DNA of 64,000 nt from CANJBX01 sp035556735. GTDB lineage: Bacteria; Pseudomonadota; Alphaproteobacteria; Rhizobiales; Xanthobacteraceae. Made by a program: the position numbers and the translations under genes. Location: contig DATMFF010000012.1 in the NCBI GenBank assembly GCA_035556735.1, positions 1 through 64,000 on the forward strand. The letters are read 5' to 3'. Under the pieces are notes generated by a model. The model was not told where the DNA came from. It made no database searches and saw nothing but the letters and a program-made list of their open reading frames with translations. The stretch's first letter is position 1. Every line of letters starts with the position of its first letter. This document shows, in pieces, positions 1 through 9,656 of the stretch.

Positions 1-854
1 AGGAATTCTACCTCTCCGCGCTGGTGGACCGCGAGACCTCGCGGATCGCCTTCGTCGTCTCCACCGAGGGCGGCATGGACATCGAGGCGGTGGCCCATGA
101 CACCCCGGAGAAGATCGTGACCTTCTCGGTCGATCCCGCCACCGGCGTCATGCCGCACCACGGCCGCACCGTGGCGCGGGTGCTGGGGCTGACCGGCGAC
201 CTCGCCAAGCAGGCGGGCAGCCTGGTCGAGAAGCTCTACAAGGCGTTCGTCGCCACCGACATGGAAATGCTGGAGATCAACCCGCTGATCGTCACCACTC
301 AGGGCGAGCTGAAGTGTCTGGACGCCAAGGTGTCGTTCGACTCCAACGCGCTGTACCGGCATCCGAAGATCGTGGAACTGCGCGACGAGACCGAGGAGGA
401 CTCCAAGGAGATCGAGGCGTCCAAATACGACCTCGCCTATATCGCCCTGGACGGCACCATCGGCTGCATGGTCAACGGCGCCGGCCTTGCCATGGCGACC
501 CTCGACATCATCAAGCTCTACGGCGAAAGCCCGGCGAACTTCCTCGATGTCGGCGGCGGCGCCAGTGAGGAGAAGGTGACGGCGGCGTTCAAGATCATCA
601 CCGCCGACCCCAACGTGAAGGGCATCCTCGTCAACATCTTCGGCGGCATCATGAAATGCGATGTCATTGCGGAAGGCGTGGTGTCGGCCGTCAAGGAAGT
701 GGGACTGCGAGTGCCGCTGGTCGTGCGGCTCGAAGGCACGAACGTGGCGCTCGGCAAAGACATCATCGCCAAGTCCAACCTGAACGTAACGTCCGCGGAC
801 GATCTCGACGACGCCGCGCAGAAGATCGTCAAAGCGGTGAGGAGTGCAGCCTGA
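1..854 (+). CDS. sucC: Succinyl-CoA synthetase (ADP-forming) beta subunit, 5'-truncated by the window edge
   Basis: Beta subunit of the TCA-cycle enzyme that interconverts succinyl-CoA and succinate with nucleotide phosphorylation. The reading frame is open from base 3 to the TGA at 852-854, so the start and the first third of the ATP-grasp domain lie outside the window. Visible family hallmarks are STEGGMDIE, the NPLI segment of the grasp domain and the C-terminal ligase domain with GGGAS and NIFGGIMKCD. The stop overlaps the sucD start by one base (TGATG), implying translational coupling. The full-length protein is normally about 398 residues; about 283 are present. Identification is secure. 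Confidence 0.96.
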   Translation, partial: EFYLSALVDRETSRIAFVVSTEGGMDIEAVAHDTPEKIVTFSVDPATGVMPHHGRTVARVLGLTGDLAKQAGSLVEKLYKAFVATDMEMLEINPLIVTTQGELKCLDAKVSFDSNALYRHPKIVELRDETEEDSKEIEASKYDLAYIALDGTIGCMVNGAGLAMATLDIIKLYGESPANFLDVGGGASEEKVTAAFKIITADPNVKGILVNIFGGIMKCDVIAEGVVSAVKEVGLRVPLVVRLEGTNVALGKDIIAKSNLNVTSADDLDDAAQKIVKAVRSAA

Positions 855-1738
855 TGTCCGTCCTCATCGACAGGAACACGAAGGTCATCTGCCAGGGGTT
901 CACCGGCAAGAACGGCACCTTCCATTCCGAGGCGGCGATCGCCTACGGCACGAAAATGGTTGGCGGTACGTCGCCCGGCAAAGGTGGCAGCACGCATCTG
1001 GGGCTGCCCGTGTTCGACACCGTGGCTGACGCCAAGGCGAGAACCGGGTGCGATGCCAGCGTCATCTACGTCCCGCCGCCGGGCGCGGCCGACGCCATCT
1101 GCGAGGCGATTGACGCAGAGATCCCGCTGATCGTGTGCATCACCGAAGGCATTCCGGTGATCGACATGGTCAAGGTGAAGCGCTCGCTGTCCGGCTCGAA
1201 ATCGCGGCTGATCGGCCCGAACTGTCCCGGGGTGATGACGGCGGGCGAATGCAAGATCGGCATCATGCCCGGCAACATCTTCAAGCCTGGCTCGGTGGGA
1301 ATCGTCTCGCGCTCGGGCACCCTCACCTACGAGGCAGTGTTCCAAACCACCCGTGAAGGCCTCGGCCAGACCACGGCCGTCGGCATCGGCGGCGATCCGG
1401 TCAAAGGAACCGAGTTCATCGACGTGCTGGAAATGTTCCTCGCCGACTCCAAGACCGAATCGATCATCATGATCGGCGAGATCGGCGGCTCGGCGGAGGA
1501 AGATGCGGCTCAGTTCCTGAAGGACGAGGCCAGGCGCGGGCGCAAGAAGCCGGTCGTCGGGTTCATTGCCGGCCGTACTGCCCCGCCGGGCCGCCGCATG
1601 GGCCATGCCGGCGCGATCATCGCCGGCGGTAAGGGTGATGCCCCGTCTAAGGTTGCCGCCATGGAATCGGCCGGCATCACGGTGTCGCCCTCGCCGGCGC
1701 GGCTCGGCAAGACCTTGGTCGAGGTTCTCAAGCGTTAG
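854..1738 (+). CDS. sucD: Succinyl-CoA synthetase alpha subunit
   Basis: Carries the CoA-binding site and the phosphorylated histidine of succinyl-CoA synthetase. The 294-residue product has the usual family length. It begins MSVLIDRNTK, followed by the CoA-binding Rossmann domain (GFTGKNGTFH near residues 16-25) and later GPNCPG and SRSGTLTYE. The phosphohistidine motif GHAGAI lies near residue 245. The ATG at 854 shares a base with the sucC stop; a longer open frame extends upstream but only as a shadow of sucC. Function is certain from family knowledge; coupling to sucC is read directly. Confidence 0.97.
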   Translation: MSVLIDRNTKVICQGFTGKNGTFHSEAAIAYGTKMVGGTSPGKGGSTHLGLPVFDTVADAKARTGCDASVIYVPPPGAADAICEAIDAEIPLIVCITEGIPVIDMVKVKRSLSGSKSRLIGPNCPGVMTAGECKIGIMPGNIFKPGSVGIVSRSGTLTYEAVFQTTREGLGQTTAVGIGGDPVKGTEFIDVLEMFLADSKTESIIMIGEIGGSAEEDAAQFLKDEARRGRKKPVVGFIAGRTAPPGRRMGHAGAIIAGGKGDAPSKVAAMESAGITVSPSPARLGKTLVEVLKR

Positions 1739-1849
1739 TCGAGAGTTTCGAGGGTTTGACTGCGGCACGGCCAGTTGGCCATCGTGCTCGTCCGCTTGCT
1801 TCTAGCCATGCCTTTGCCGCGCCGGCGCCCAAGCAAAAGCGCTGTTTCG

Positions 1850-1895
1850 ATAACACAACTTCTAGTATAGAATTATAAATATACCCGTTTCCCGG
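1850..1895 (+). promoter_or_regulatory. AT-rich promoter-like stretch before the formyltransferase fusion gene
   Basis: The 190-base gap after sucD contains a sharply AT-rich block with TATAGAAT and TATAAAT hexamer-like elements about 50 bases before the next start. It stands out from the GC-rich surroundings and could give the downstream gene its own promoter. I could not pair it convincingly with a -35 box. Confidence 0.3.
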
Positions 1896-1928
1896 GCTCG
1901 TGAGGGCGTCCCGACTCCGGAGCGAGGC

Positions 1929-3506
1929 ATGCGTATCGCGCTTCTGTACGATGGGCGGAGCCTGGCCGCGTGGCAGCGCCGTGCGATCGAACTGGTCGCC
2001 AAGGACCACGACCTCGTTTTGCTGATCGCTGAAGGGCCGGGACCGCGCACACGACGCCGGATGGGTCACGCGCTCTACTATGCCCTCAACCTCGCCGCAG
2101 TCCGCAACCGGCTCACGCGGCGCGTCCCGTTCCCGCCTGACGAGGCACGTGCCGCGGACACCCTGCGCTTCACGCCCGGCAGCGAGCATGGCTGGGCGGT
2201 GCTCCCAGACGTCGCGCTGGACTGGCTAGCGACCCGGCGCGTTGATGCGGTGATCAAGTTCGGCCTGAACCTGCTGCGCATTCCGTCTGGCGTCCCGCCG
2301 ATTCTTTCCTACCATCACGGGGATCCGCGCGTTTACCGCGGACGACCGGCAGGCTTCTACGAACTCGCCAATGGCGAGCCATTCATGGGGCAGGTCATCC
2401 AGATCGCCTCCAACGAGATCGATGCTGGTGCCGTGCTGGCCTTCGCCGAGACCCGCGTCCATCGGCACAGCTATCGCAGAACCTTGCTCGAGGCCTATGT
2501 CCTCTCGCCGCACCTGCTGCCAGAGGCACTCGGCCGGCTGGCGCGTGCGGAAACGCTGCCATTCGAGCCGAAAGGTCACAACTATCGCCTACCTGCCAAT
2601 GCCCAGGTGGCGCGCGTGCTCACGCGGTCGGTGTGGCACGGGTTGCAGCGTCTGGCCTACGGCGCGTTCATCGAAAAGAGGTGGCGTGTTGCGCTCGTGC
2701 AATGCGATCCGGCGGCGGACCCGCCTGCAATGGTGGCGCACGCCGAACAATCCAGTGGCGAATGGCGGATTCCACCGCTGCTGCCAGGTTACAGGTTCTA
2801 TGCGGATGGTTTTTTTCATGCCCGCTCTGACGACCTGCTGGTCGAGGCGCTCAATGCCGTGACCGGCAAGGGAGAACTCGTACGCATTCGAGGCGAATGC
2901 CAGACGCGCATTGCAAGCCCCGGTCGAACGCATGTGTCCTATCCCCAAACCGTGCTTGAGAACGGCGTACCCTATGTCGTTCCTGAGACGGCCGCCTGCG
3001 ACCGGCCGGCGATCTTCCGCCTCGATGAAGATTCGTTGCGGAAGGTTGCCGACCTCGACATTGACGCCGACGCCATCATCGACCCCACGTTGGTTCGTCA
3101 TGACGGGCGCATCTATCTGTTCGGCAATCGACGGCGCGAGGGAACGGCAATCCTGCATCTGTGGAGCGCCCCGTCGCTGTTCGCGCGGTTCGATGCGCAT
3201 CCGGCGACCCCGGTCCGCGTCTCCGCCCGCGGTAGCCGCATGGCGGGTGCCGTCGTGACGCATTCCGGCCAACTTTTCCGGCTGGGGCAGGACTGTCGCC
3301 ACGGCTACGGCGATGGACTCCTTTGTTTTCGCATCGAGGCGTTGAGCGAGCGCGAATATCGCGAAGCATTTTATGCCGAGGCCGCGTTCAGCACAGTCAA
3401 AGGCCCGCATACGCTGAACCGGCACGGCGACTCGCTCCTGTTCGACTGGTATGTCGAGCGATTTTCGCCCTTGGCCGGGATCCGTCGCCTCGCCGGCAAG
3501 TTCTAG
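1929..3506 (+). CDS. Formyltransferase-like / GINT1-type five-bladed propeller fusion protein
   Basis: A 525-residue two-domain protein inserted between sucD and sucA. Residues about 1-190 resemble formyltransferases (Fmt/ArnA fold): a HHGDPRVYRGRP loop near residue 123 and EIDAGAVL near 160. The Asn expected just before the catalytic His is replaced (SYHHGDP), so the chemistry may differ. Residues about 280-510 resemble the N-terminal domain of glucosamine inositolphosphorylceramide transferase, a GH32/43-like propeller: YADGFF, SYPQTVLENG, VPET, DPTL, LHLWSAPS, AGAVV, LGQD. This pairing occurs in polysaccharide-modification loci, so a sugar-formylating or sugar-recognising role is inferred. 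No signal peptide. Not a TCA enzyme. Confidence 0.72.
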   Translation: MRIALLYDGRSLAAWQRRAIELVAKDHDLVLLIAEGPGPRTRRRMGHALYYALNLAAVRNRLTRRVPFPPDEARAADTLRFTPGSEHGWAVLPDVALDWLATRRVDAVIKFGLNLLRIPSGVPPILSYHHGDPRVYRGRPAGFYELANGEPFMGQVIQIASNEIDAGAVLAFAETRVHRHSYRRTLLEAYVLSPHLLPEALGRLARAETLPFEPKGHNYRLPANAQVARVLTRSVWHGLQRLAYGAFIEKRWRVALVQCDPAADPPAMVAHAEQSSGEWRIPPLLPGYRFYADGFFHARSDDLLVEALNAVTGKGELVRIRGECQTRIASPGRTHVSYPQTVLENGVPYVVPETAACDRPAIFRLDEDSLRKVADLDIDADAIIDPTLVRHDGRIYLFGNRRREGTAILHLWSAPSLFARFDAHPATPVRVSARGSRMAGAVVTHSGQLFRLGQDCRHGYGDGLLCFRIEALSEREYREAFYAEAAFSTVKGPHTLNRHGDSLLFDWYVERFSPLAGIRRLAGKF

Positions 3507-3761
3507 TCCCGACAACTCGTATCTGGGTGGTGGTGCTCGCCAATTTTTTCGTTGGCCCGTCGCCGCTCGCGCGGTGGGCCAACTGGCTGGCCAGCACCCT
3601 TCCCCCAAGCGGTGCTAAAATTGTGAACGCGTGTTCAGTTCTTGCGTGATTTTGCCGCTTTTTTAAGGCTGCGCTGATATCTAAATAGCGTTAATAGCTC
3701 TCCTGCCGGTTCGGGCGTCCGCCACTGCGCCCTCGAATCCCGCACTCAGGAAAACGGTCGA

Positions 3762-6719
3762 ATGTCCCGCCAAGACGCCAATGCCGCCTTCGCCCTCACG
3801 TCTTTTCTCTATGGCGGCAATGCTGCCTATATCGACGACCTCTACGCACGCTACGAGGTCGATCCTAACTCGGTCGATGCCGAGTGGCAGGTGTTTTTCG
3901 CCGGCATGAAGGACAGCGCGGCCGACGTCTCAAAAATCGCGCATGGTCCGTCGTGGAAGCGGCCCAATTGGCCGCAGCCGTCGCGTGGAGAACTCATTGC
4001 GGCGCTCGACGGCGACTGGGGCGAGGTCGAGCGCGCGGTCACCGACAAGCTGCGCGCCAAGGCGCAGACCAAGGGCGTCGAGCTTACGTCCGCCGACGTG
4101 CAGCACGCCGCACGCGACTCCGTGCGCGCGATCATGCTGATTCGTGCCTACCGCATGCGCGGCCACTTCCACGCCAACCTTGATCCACTCGGGCTCGAGC
4201 CCAAGAAGGACGAGCAGGAACTCGATCCGCGCAGCTACGGGTTCACCGAGGCGGATCTCGACCGAAAGATCTTCATCGACAAGGTGCTCGGCCTCGAGTT
4301 CGCCTCGCTGCGCGAGATCGTCGCGATCCTGCAGCGGACCTACTGCCAGACGCTCGGCGTCGAGTTCATGCACATCTCCAATCCTGCCCAGAAAGCCTGG
4401 CTGCAGGAGCGCATCGAGGGCAAGGACAAGGAGATCAGCTTCACGCGAGAGGGCAAGCGCGCGATCCTCAATAAGCTCATCGAGGCGGAAGGCTTCGAGA
4501 AGTTCTGCGATTTGAAGTTCACCGCCACCAAGCGTTTCGGCCTCGACGGCGGCGAGTCGATGATCCCGGCGCTCGAGCAGATCATCAAGCGCGGCGGCGC
4601 CCTCGGTGTGAACGAGATCGTGATCGGGATGGCGCATCGCGGTCGCCTCAACGTGCTCTCGCAGGTGATGGGCAAGCCGCACCGGGCGATTTTCCATGAG
4701 TTCAAGGGCGGGTCCGCCAACCCCGACGAGGTGGAGGGCTCGGGCGACGTGAAATATCACCTCGGCGCTTCGAGCGATCGCGAGTTCGACAGCAATCGGG
4801 TCCACCTTTCCCTCACCGCCAACCCGTCCCATCTCGAGATCGTCAATCCCGTGGTGCTGGGCAAAGTGCGCGCCAAGCAGGACCAGCACGGTGCGACGCG
4901 CGACAATCGCACCATGGTGATGCCCCTGCTGATATCGGGTGATGCGGCGTTCGCAGGGCAGGGCGTGATTGCGGAGTGTTTCGGCCTTTCCGGTCTGCGC
5001 GGCCACCGCACCGGCGGCTCGCTGCATTTCATCATCAACAACCAGATCGGGTTCACGACATATCCGCGCTATTCGCGCTCCTCGCCCTATCCGTCCGACG
5101 TCGCCAAGATGATCGAGGCGCCGATCTTCCATGCAAACGGAGACGATCCGGAAGCGGTGGTGTTCGCTGCGAAGGTCGCGACGGAGTTCCGACAGCAGTT
5201 CCAGATTCCGGTCGTGATCGACATGTTCTGCTATCGCCGCTTCGGCCATAACGAAGGGGACGAACCCGCGTTCACGCAGCCGTTGATGTACAAGAAGATT
5301 CGGCAGCATCCGACCGCGCTGGAGATCTACTCCAAGCAGCTCGTCAGCGAGGGCGTCGTCACCGAAGGTGAAGTCGACAAGATGAAGGCCGACTGGCGCT
5401 CCCGGCTCGATGCCGAGCTCGAAGCCGCCCAGTCCTATCGCGCCAACAAGGCGGACTGGCTCGACGGCCGCTGGGCAGGGGTGAAGATCGCCGACGCGTC
5501 CGACGATCCGCGTCGCGGCCGTACCGGCGTTGCGCTCGATACGCTGAAGGAGATCGGCCGCAAGATCACGGCGATCCCGGAAGGCTTCCAGGTTCACCGC
5601 ACGATTCAACGTTTCCTCGACACGCGCAAGAAGGCGATCGAGGAGGGGGCTCCGATCGACTGGGCCACGGCCGAAGCGCTCGCCTTCTGCTCGCTGCTGC
5701 TCGAAGGTCACCCGGTGCGCTTGTCCGGCCAGGACAGCGAGCGCGGTACCTTCTCGCAGCGCCATTCGGTGCTGATCGATCAGGAGACCGAGGACCGCTA
5801 CACACCCTTCAACCATCTTACAGAGACGCAGGCGCGCTACGAGGTGGTGAACTCGATGCTGTCGGAAGAAGCCGTCCTCGGGTTCGAGTACGGCTATTCG
5901 CTGGCGGAACCCAACGCGCTCACGCTCTGGGAAGCGCAATACGGCGACTTCGCCAACGGTGCGCAGGTCGTGTTCGATCAGTTCATTTCGTCGAGCGAAC
6001 GCAAGTGGCTGCGTATGTCCGGGCTCGTATGCCTGCTGCCGCACGGCTACGAGGGTGGCGGTCCGGAGCACTCGTCCGCCCGTCTCGAGCGGTTCCTGCA
6101 GATGTGTGCCGAGGACAACATGCAGGTCGCCAACTGCACGACGCCCGCGAACTACTTTCACATCCTGCGCCGCCAGCTCAAGCGTGAGTTCCGCAAGCCG
6201 CTGATCCTGATGACTCCCAAGAGCCTGCTGCGCCACAAGCGTGCGGTTTCGCGGCTGGACGAGCTCGTCACCGACACGACGTTCCACCGCCTTCTGTGGG
6301 ACGACGCGCAGCTTCTGCCGAACGAGAAGATCAAGCTCGTCGCTGACGAAAAGATCCGGCGCGTGATCCTGTGCTCCGGCAAGGTCTATTACGATCTCTA
6401 CGAGGAGCGCGAAAAGCGGGGCATCGACGACATTTACCTGCTGCGCGTGGAGCAGCTCTATCCGTTCCCGATGAAGGCGCTGGTCCAGGAGATGGCGCGC
6501 TTCAAGCAGGCCGAGGTCGTATGGTGCCAGGAAGAGCCGCGCAACATGGGCGGCTGGCGCTTCGTCGAACCCTATATCGAATGGGTGCTCAACAACGTCG
6601 GAGCCAAGCACCGTCTTCCGCGTTATGCGGGCCGTCCCGCATCGGCGGCGACGGCGGTCGGCACCATGCCGAAGCATATTCAACAGCTCAACGCCTTCCT
6701 CGAGGAGGCGCTGGGCTAA
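3762..6719 (+). CDS. sucA: 2-oxoglutarate dehydrogenase E1 component
   Basis: Thiamine-diphosphate-dependent E1 of the 2-oxoglutarate dehydrogenase complex; decarboxylates 2-oxoglutarate and succinylates the lipoyl group of SucB. The 985-residue length is typical. The N-terminal E2-contact segment (YIDDLYARYEVDP) is followed by the helical linker, the E1 domain with MAHRGRLNVL, GDAAFAGQG and NNQIGFTT (ThDP and Mg binding), the transketolase-like pyrimidine domain with HGYEGGGPEHSSAR, and the C-terminal domain with VEQLYPFP and EEPRNMG. Start ATG at 3762. A 255-base gap upstream leaves room for its own promoter. The long antisense open frame across it is a codon-bias shadow. Confidence 0.98.
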   Translation: MSRQDANAAFALTSFLYGGNAAYIDDLYARYEVDPNSVDAEWQVFFAGMKDSAADVSKIAHGPSWKRPNWPQPSRGELIAALDGDWGEVERAVTDKLRAKAQTKGVELTSADVQHAARDSVRAIMLIRAYRMRGHFHANLDPLGLEPKKDEQELDPRSYGFTEADLDRKIFIDKVLGLEFASLREIVAILQRTYCQTLGVEFMHISNPAQKAWLQERIEGKDKEISFTREGKRAILNKLIEAEGFEKFCDLKFTATKRFGLDGGESMIPALEQIIKRGGALGVNEIVIGMAHRGRLNVLSQVMGKPHRAIFHEFKGGSANPDEVEGSGDVKYHLGASSDREFDSNRVHLSLTANPSHLEIVNPVVLGKVRAKQDQHGATRDNRTMVMPLLISGDAAFAGQGVIAECFGLSGLRGHRTGGSLHFIINNQIGFTTYPRYSRSSPYPSDVAKMIEAPIFHANGDDPEAVVFAAKVATEFRQQFQIPVVIDMFCYRRFGHNEGDEPAFTQPLMYKKIRQHPTALEIYSKQLVSEGVVTEGEVDKMKADWRSRLDAELEAAQSYRANKADWLDGRWAGVKIADASDDPRRGRTGVALDTLKEIGRKITAIPEGFQVHRTIQRFLDTRKKAIEEGAPIDWATAEALAFCSLLLEGHPVRLSGQDSERGTFSQRHSVLIDQETEDRYTPFNHLTETQARYEVVNSMLSEEAVLGFEYGYSLAEPNALTLWEAQYGDFANGAQVVFDQFISSSERKWLRMSGLVCLLPHGYEGGGPEHSSARLERFLQMCAEDNMQVANCTTPANYFHILRRQLKREFRKPLILMTPKSLLRHKRAVSRLDELVTDTTFHRLLWDDAQLLPNEKIKLVADEKIRRVILCSGKVYYDLYEEREKRGIDDIYLLRVEQLYPFPMKALVQEMARFKQAEVVWCQEEPRNMGGWRFVEPYIEWVLNNVGAKHRLPRYAGRPASAATAVGTMPKHIQQLNAFLEEALG

Positions 6720-6849
6720 CCACGCATTCGTCGTGCCCGCGACGGACGCGGGCGCCCGCTCGGAATGGTATCTTCCGATCGGGCTCGCCGGCACGCCCGG
6801 CAATGACACTGGACAAGCTGATCGATCAATCCAATTGGATCCAACCGCA

Positions 6850-8079
6850 ATGACCGAAATACGCGTCCCAACCCTGGGCGAGTCCGTCACCGAGGCCACC
6901 ATCGGCCGCTGGTTCAAGAAACCTGGCGAGGCGGTAAAGGTCGACGAGCCGCTGGTCGAGCTCGAGACCGACAAGGTGACGATCGAAGTGCCGGCGCCCT
7001 CGGGCGGCGTGCTGTCGGAGATCGTCGCAAAGGACGGCGAGACCGTTGCCGTCGGCGCGCTGCTCGGCCAAATCGCTGCGGGCGAGGCCGGTGCTGCAGC
7101 GCCCTCACCGGCCGCCAAGCCGGCCGCCGCGGAAAAGCCTGTTGCCGCTCCAGCCGCCAAAGCTGCCCCCGCGGCGGAGGCTCAGCTGGCGCCCTCCGTA
7201 CGCAAGTTGTCGGCCGAAAGCGGCATTGATGCCGCCGGGGTTCCGGGCACCGGCAAGGACGGGCGCGTTACCAAAGGCGATATGCTGGCTGCAATCGAAC
7301 GCGCTGCAGCAGCGCCGACGCCGGTGGCCCAACCGGCCGCCGCCGTGCAGATGCGCGCGCCATCGCCGCCTGACGACGCAGCGCGCGAAGAACGAGTCAA
7401 GATGACGCGGCTGCGCCAGACGATCGCGCGCCGCCTCAAGGATGCGCAGAACACCGCCGCCATGCTGACGACCTTCAACGAGGTCGACATGGGTCACGTC
7501 ATGGCGATGCGCAATCAATACAAGGATGTGTTCGAGAAGAAACACGGCGTGAAGCTCGGCTTCATGAGTTTCTTCGCGCGCGCTTGCGTGCAGGCGCTCA
7601 AGGAGATTCCCGCGGTGAACGCGGAGATCGACGGCACCGACCTAGTCTATAAGAACTATTACCACATCGGCATCGCGGTCGGCACCGAGCGCGGGCTTGT
7701 CGTACCAGTGGTGCGCGACTGCGATCACAAGTCGTTTGCCGAGATCGAAAAGGAGATAGCCGACTTCGGCCGCCGCGCCCGCGACGGATCGCTCAAGATC
7801 GAGGAAATGCAGGGCGGCACCTTCACCATCACCAACGGCGGCATCTACGGCTCGCTGATGTCCACGCCGATCCTCAACGCGCCGCAGTCCGGTATCCTCG
7901 GCATGCACAAGATCCAGGACCGGCCGGTCGTGATCGGCGGCGAGATCGAGGTGCGGCCGATGATGTACCTCGCGCTGTCCTATGATCATCGCATCGTCGA
8001 TGGTCGTGAGGCCGTGACCTTTCTGGTGCGCGTGAAGGAATGCCTGGAGGATCCGGCACGGCTCGTGCTGGATCTCTGA
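6850..8079 (+). CDS. sucB: 2-oxoglutarate dehydrogenase E2, dihydrolipoyl succinyltransferase
   Basis: Forms the complex core and transfers succinyl from lipoate to CoA. The 409-residue protein begins MTEIRVPTLGES. Residues 1-75 are one lipoyl domain with the modified lysine in ETDKVTIEV near position 42. An Ala/Pro-rich swinging linker follows, then the E3/E1-binding domain around 115-150 (PSVRKLSAESG, GTGKDGRVTKGD), another linker, and the catalytic domain ending with YDHRIVDGRE, whose His and Asp are the acyltransferase residues. The ATG at 6850 is chosen over an upstream in-frame ATG because it starts exactly at the lipoyl domain. Confidence 0.98.
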   Translation: MTEIRVPTLGESVTEATIGRWFKKPGEAVKVDEPLVELETDKVTIEVPAPSGGVLSEIVAKDGETVAVGALLGQIAAGEAGAAAPSPAAKPAAAEKPVAAPAAKAAPAAEAQLAPSVRKLSAESGIDAAGVPGTGKDGRVTKGDMLAAIERAAAAPTPVAQPAAAVQMRAPSPPDDAAREERVKMTRLRQTIARRLKDAQNTAAMLTTFNEVDMGHVMAMRNQYKDVFEKKHGVKLGFMSFFARACVQALKEIPAVNAEIDGTDLVYKNYYHIGIAVGTERGLVVPVVRDCDHKSFAEIEKEIADFGRRARDGSLKIEEMQGGTFTITNGGIYGSLMSTPILNAPQSGILGMHKIQDRPVVIGGEIEVRPMMYLALSYDHRIVDGREAVTFLVRVKECLEDPARLVLDL

Positions 8080-8151
8080 TTTGCCGTATCCGGATCGGTG
8101 GAGTGCCGCGCTTCGCCGACGGCCGAGCAGTTGAACAGGATTTGGACAGTC

Positions 8152-9555
8152 ATGGCGCAATACGACCTCATCGTTATCGGCTCCGGTCCCGGCGGCTACG
8201 TCTGCGCCATCCGCGCGGCCCAGCTCGGGCTCAAGACGGCAGTCGTCGAGAAGGACAAGACGTTCGGCGGCACGTGCCTCAACGTCGGCTGCATCCCTTC
8301 CAAGGCGCTGCTGCACGCCTCCGAGCTGTTCGAGGAGGCAGGCCACGCCTTCGCCAAGATGGGCATCGGCGTTGGCAAGCCGAAACTCGATCTCGCCGCC
8401 ATGATGAAGTTCAAGGACGAGGGCGTCGACGGCAACGTCAAGGGCGTCGCCTTCCTGTTCAAGAAGAACAAGGTCGACACCTACCTCGGCGTCGGGCGGA
8501 TCGCTGCGGCCGGCGAGGTCGAGGTCAAGGGCGCTGACGGCAAGACGCTGACGCTGGAGACAAAGAACATCGTCGTCGCTTCGGGCTCGGACGTCGCCAG
8601 GCTCCGCGGCATCGAAATCGACGAGAAGCGCATCGTGTCATCGACCGGCGCACTGACGCTCGCGAAAGTGCCGCAGAAGCTGCTCGTGGTCGGAGCAGGC
8701 GTCATCGGGCTCGAGCTCGGCTCCGTGTGGCGCAGGCTCGGCAGCGAGGTGGTGGTGGTCGAATTCCTCGATCGCATTCTGCCTGGTATGGACAGCGAGG
8801 TCGGCCGTCAGTTCCAGCGCATTCTGGAAAAGCAAGGCATGACCTTCAAGCTGGCGTCCAAGGTCACCGCCATCGACAAGTCCGGCAGCCGCCTCAAGGC
8901 GAGCGTCGAACCGGCCGCCGGCGGCGCCGTCGATACCATCGAGGCAGATGTCGCGCTGGTCGCGATCGGGCGCGTGCCCTACACCGACGGCCTGGGCTTG
9001 AAGGAGGCGGGCGTCGCGCTCGATGGGCGCGGACGCATCGCGGTCGACGCGCATTACGCCACCAATGTTCGCGGCATCTATGCCATCGGCGACGTGATCG
9101 CGGGTCCGATGCTGGCGCACAAGGCGGAGGACGAAGGCGTCGCGGTCGCGGAAATCCTTGCGGGCCAGGCAGGGCACGTGAACTACGACGTTATTCCCAA
9201 TGTGGTCTACACCTATCCGGAAGTCGCCTCCGTCGGAAAGTCCGAGGATGAGCTCAAGCAGGCCGGCGTCGCCTACAACGCCGGCAAGTTCCCGTTCACG
9301 GCCAACGGGCGCGCCAAGGTCAACATGCAGACCGAAGGCTTCGTGAAGATCCTGGCGGACGCTAAGACCGACCGCGTGCTCGGCGTGCACATCGTGGGTC
9401 CCGACGCGGGCAACATGATCGCGGAAGCCGCCGTCGCCATGGAATTCGGCGGCGCGGCCGAGGACATCGCGCGCACCTGCCATGCGCATCCGACATTGAC
9501 CGAGGCGGTGAAGGAAGCCGCGCTCGCGGTCGGCAAGCGCGCGATCCACATGTAG
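8152..9555 (+). CDS. lpdA: Dihydrolipoyl dehydrogenase (E3)
   Basis: FAD enzyme reoxidising dihydrolipoamide with NAD+; shared by 2-oxoacid dehydrogenase complexes. 467 residues from ATG 8152 (MAQYDLIVIG). The FAD-binding GSGPGG motif is at residues 10-15 and the redox disulfide is in GGTCLNVGCIPSK near 36-48. The NAD-binding GAGVIGLELG motif is near 180, the second FAD contact is YAIGDVI, and the C-terminal HAHPTLTEA carries the catalytic His-Glu pair. It lies 72 bases after sucB, consistent with co-transcription. An upstream in-frame start would add 18 uncharacteristic residues. Confidence 0.98.
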   Translation: MAQYDLIVIGSGPGGYVCAIRAAQLGLKTAVVEKDKTFGGTCLNVGCIPSKALLHASELFEEAGHAFAKMGIGVGKPKLDLAAMMKFKDEGVDGNVKGVAFLFKKNKVDTYLGVGRIAAAGEVEVKGADGKTLTLETKNIVVASGSDVARLRGIEIDEKRIVSSTGALTLAKVPQKLLVVGAGVIGLELGSVWRRLGSEVVVVEFLDRILPGMDSEVGRQFQRILEKQGMTFKLASKVTAIDKSGSRLKASVEPAAGGAVDTIEADVALVAIGRVPYTDGLGLKEAGVALDGRGRIAVDAHYATNVRGIYAIGDVIAGPMLAHKAEDEGVAVAEILAGQAGHVNYDVIPNVVYTYPEVASVGKSEDELKQAGVAYNAGKFPFTANGRAKVNMQTEGFVKILADAKTDRVLGVHIVGPDAGNMIAEAAVAMEFGGAAEDIARTCHAHPTLTEAVKEAALAVGKRAIHM

Positions 9556-9656
9556 CCAGACGGCATTTCGTCTACAGTACCTGACGGCTCTCGTCCCTCG
9601 CTCCGAGCGCGGCGGGCGATGGTTGGAACTTGCGTGCTGGCAGGGACAGGAAACAC

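Noticed and set aside
518..1768. 416-codon minus-strand frame across sucC and sucD
   Set aside because: Shadow frame opposite two overlapping, fully recognisable genes.
3930..7160. 1076-codon open frame antisense to sucA and sucB
   Set aside because: No recognisable domain; it mirrors the strong GC-rich codon bias of the sense genes, which carry complete family motifs.
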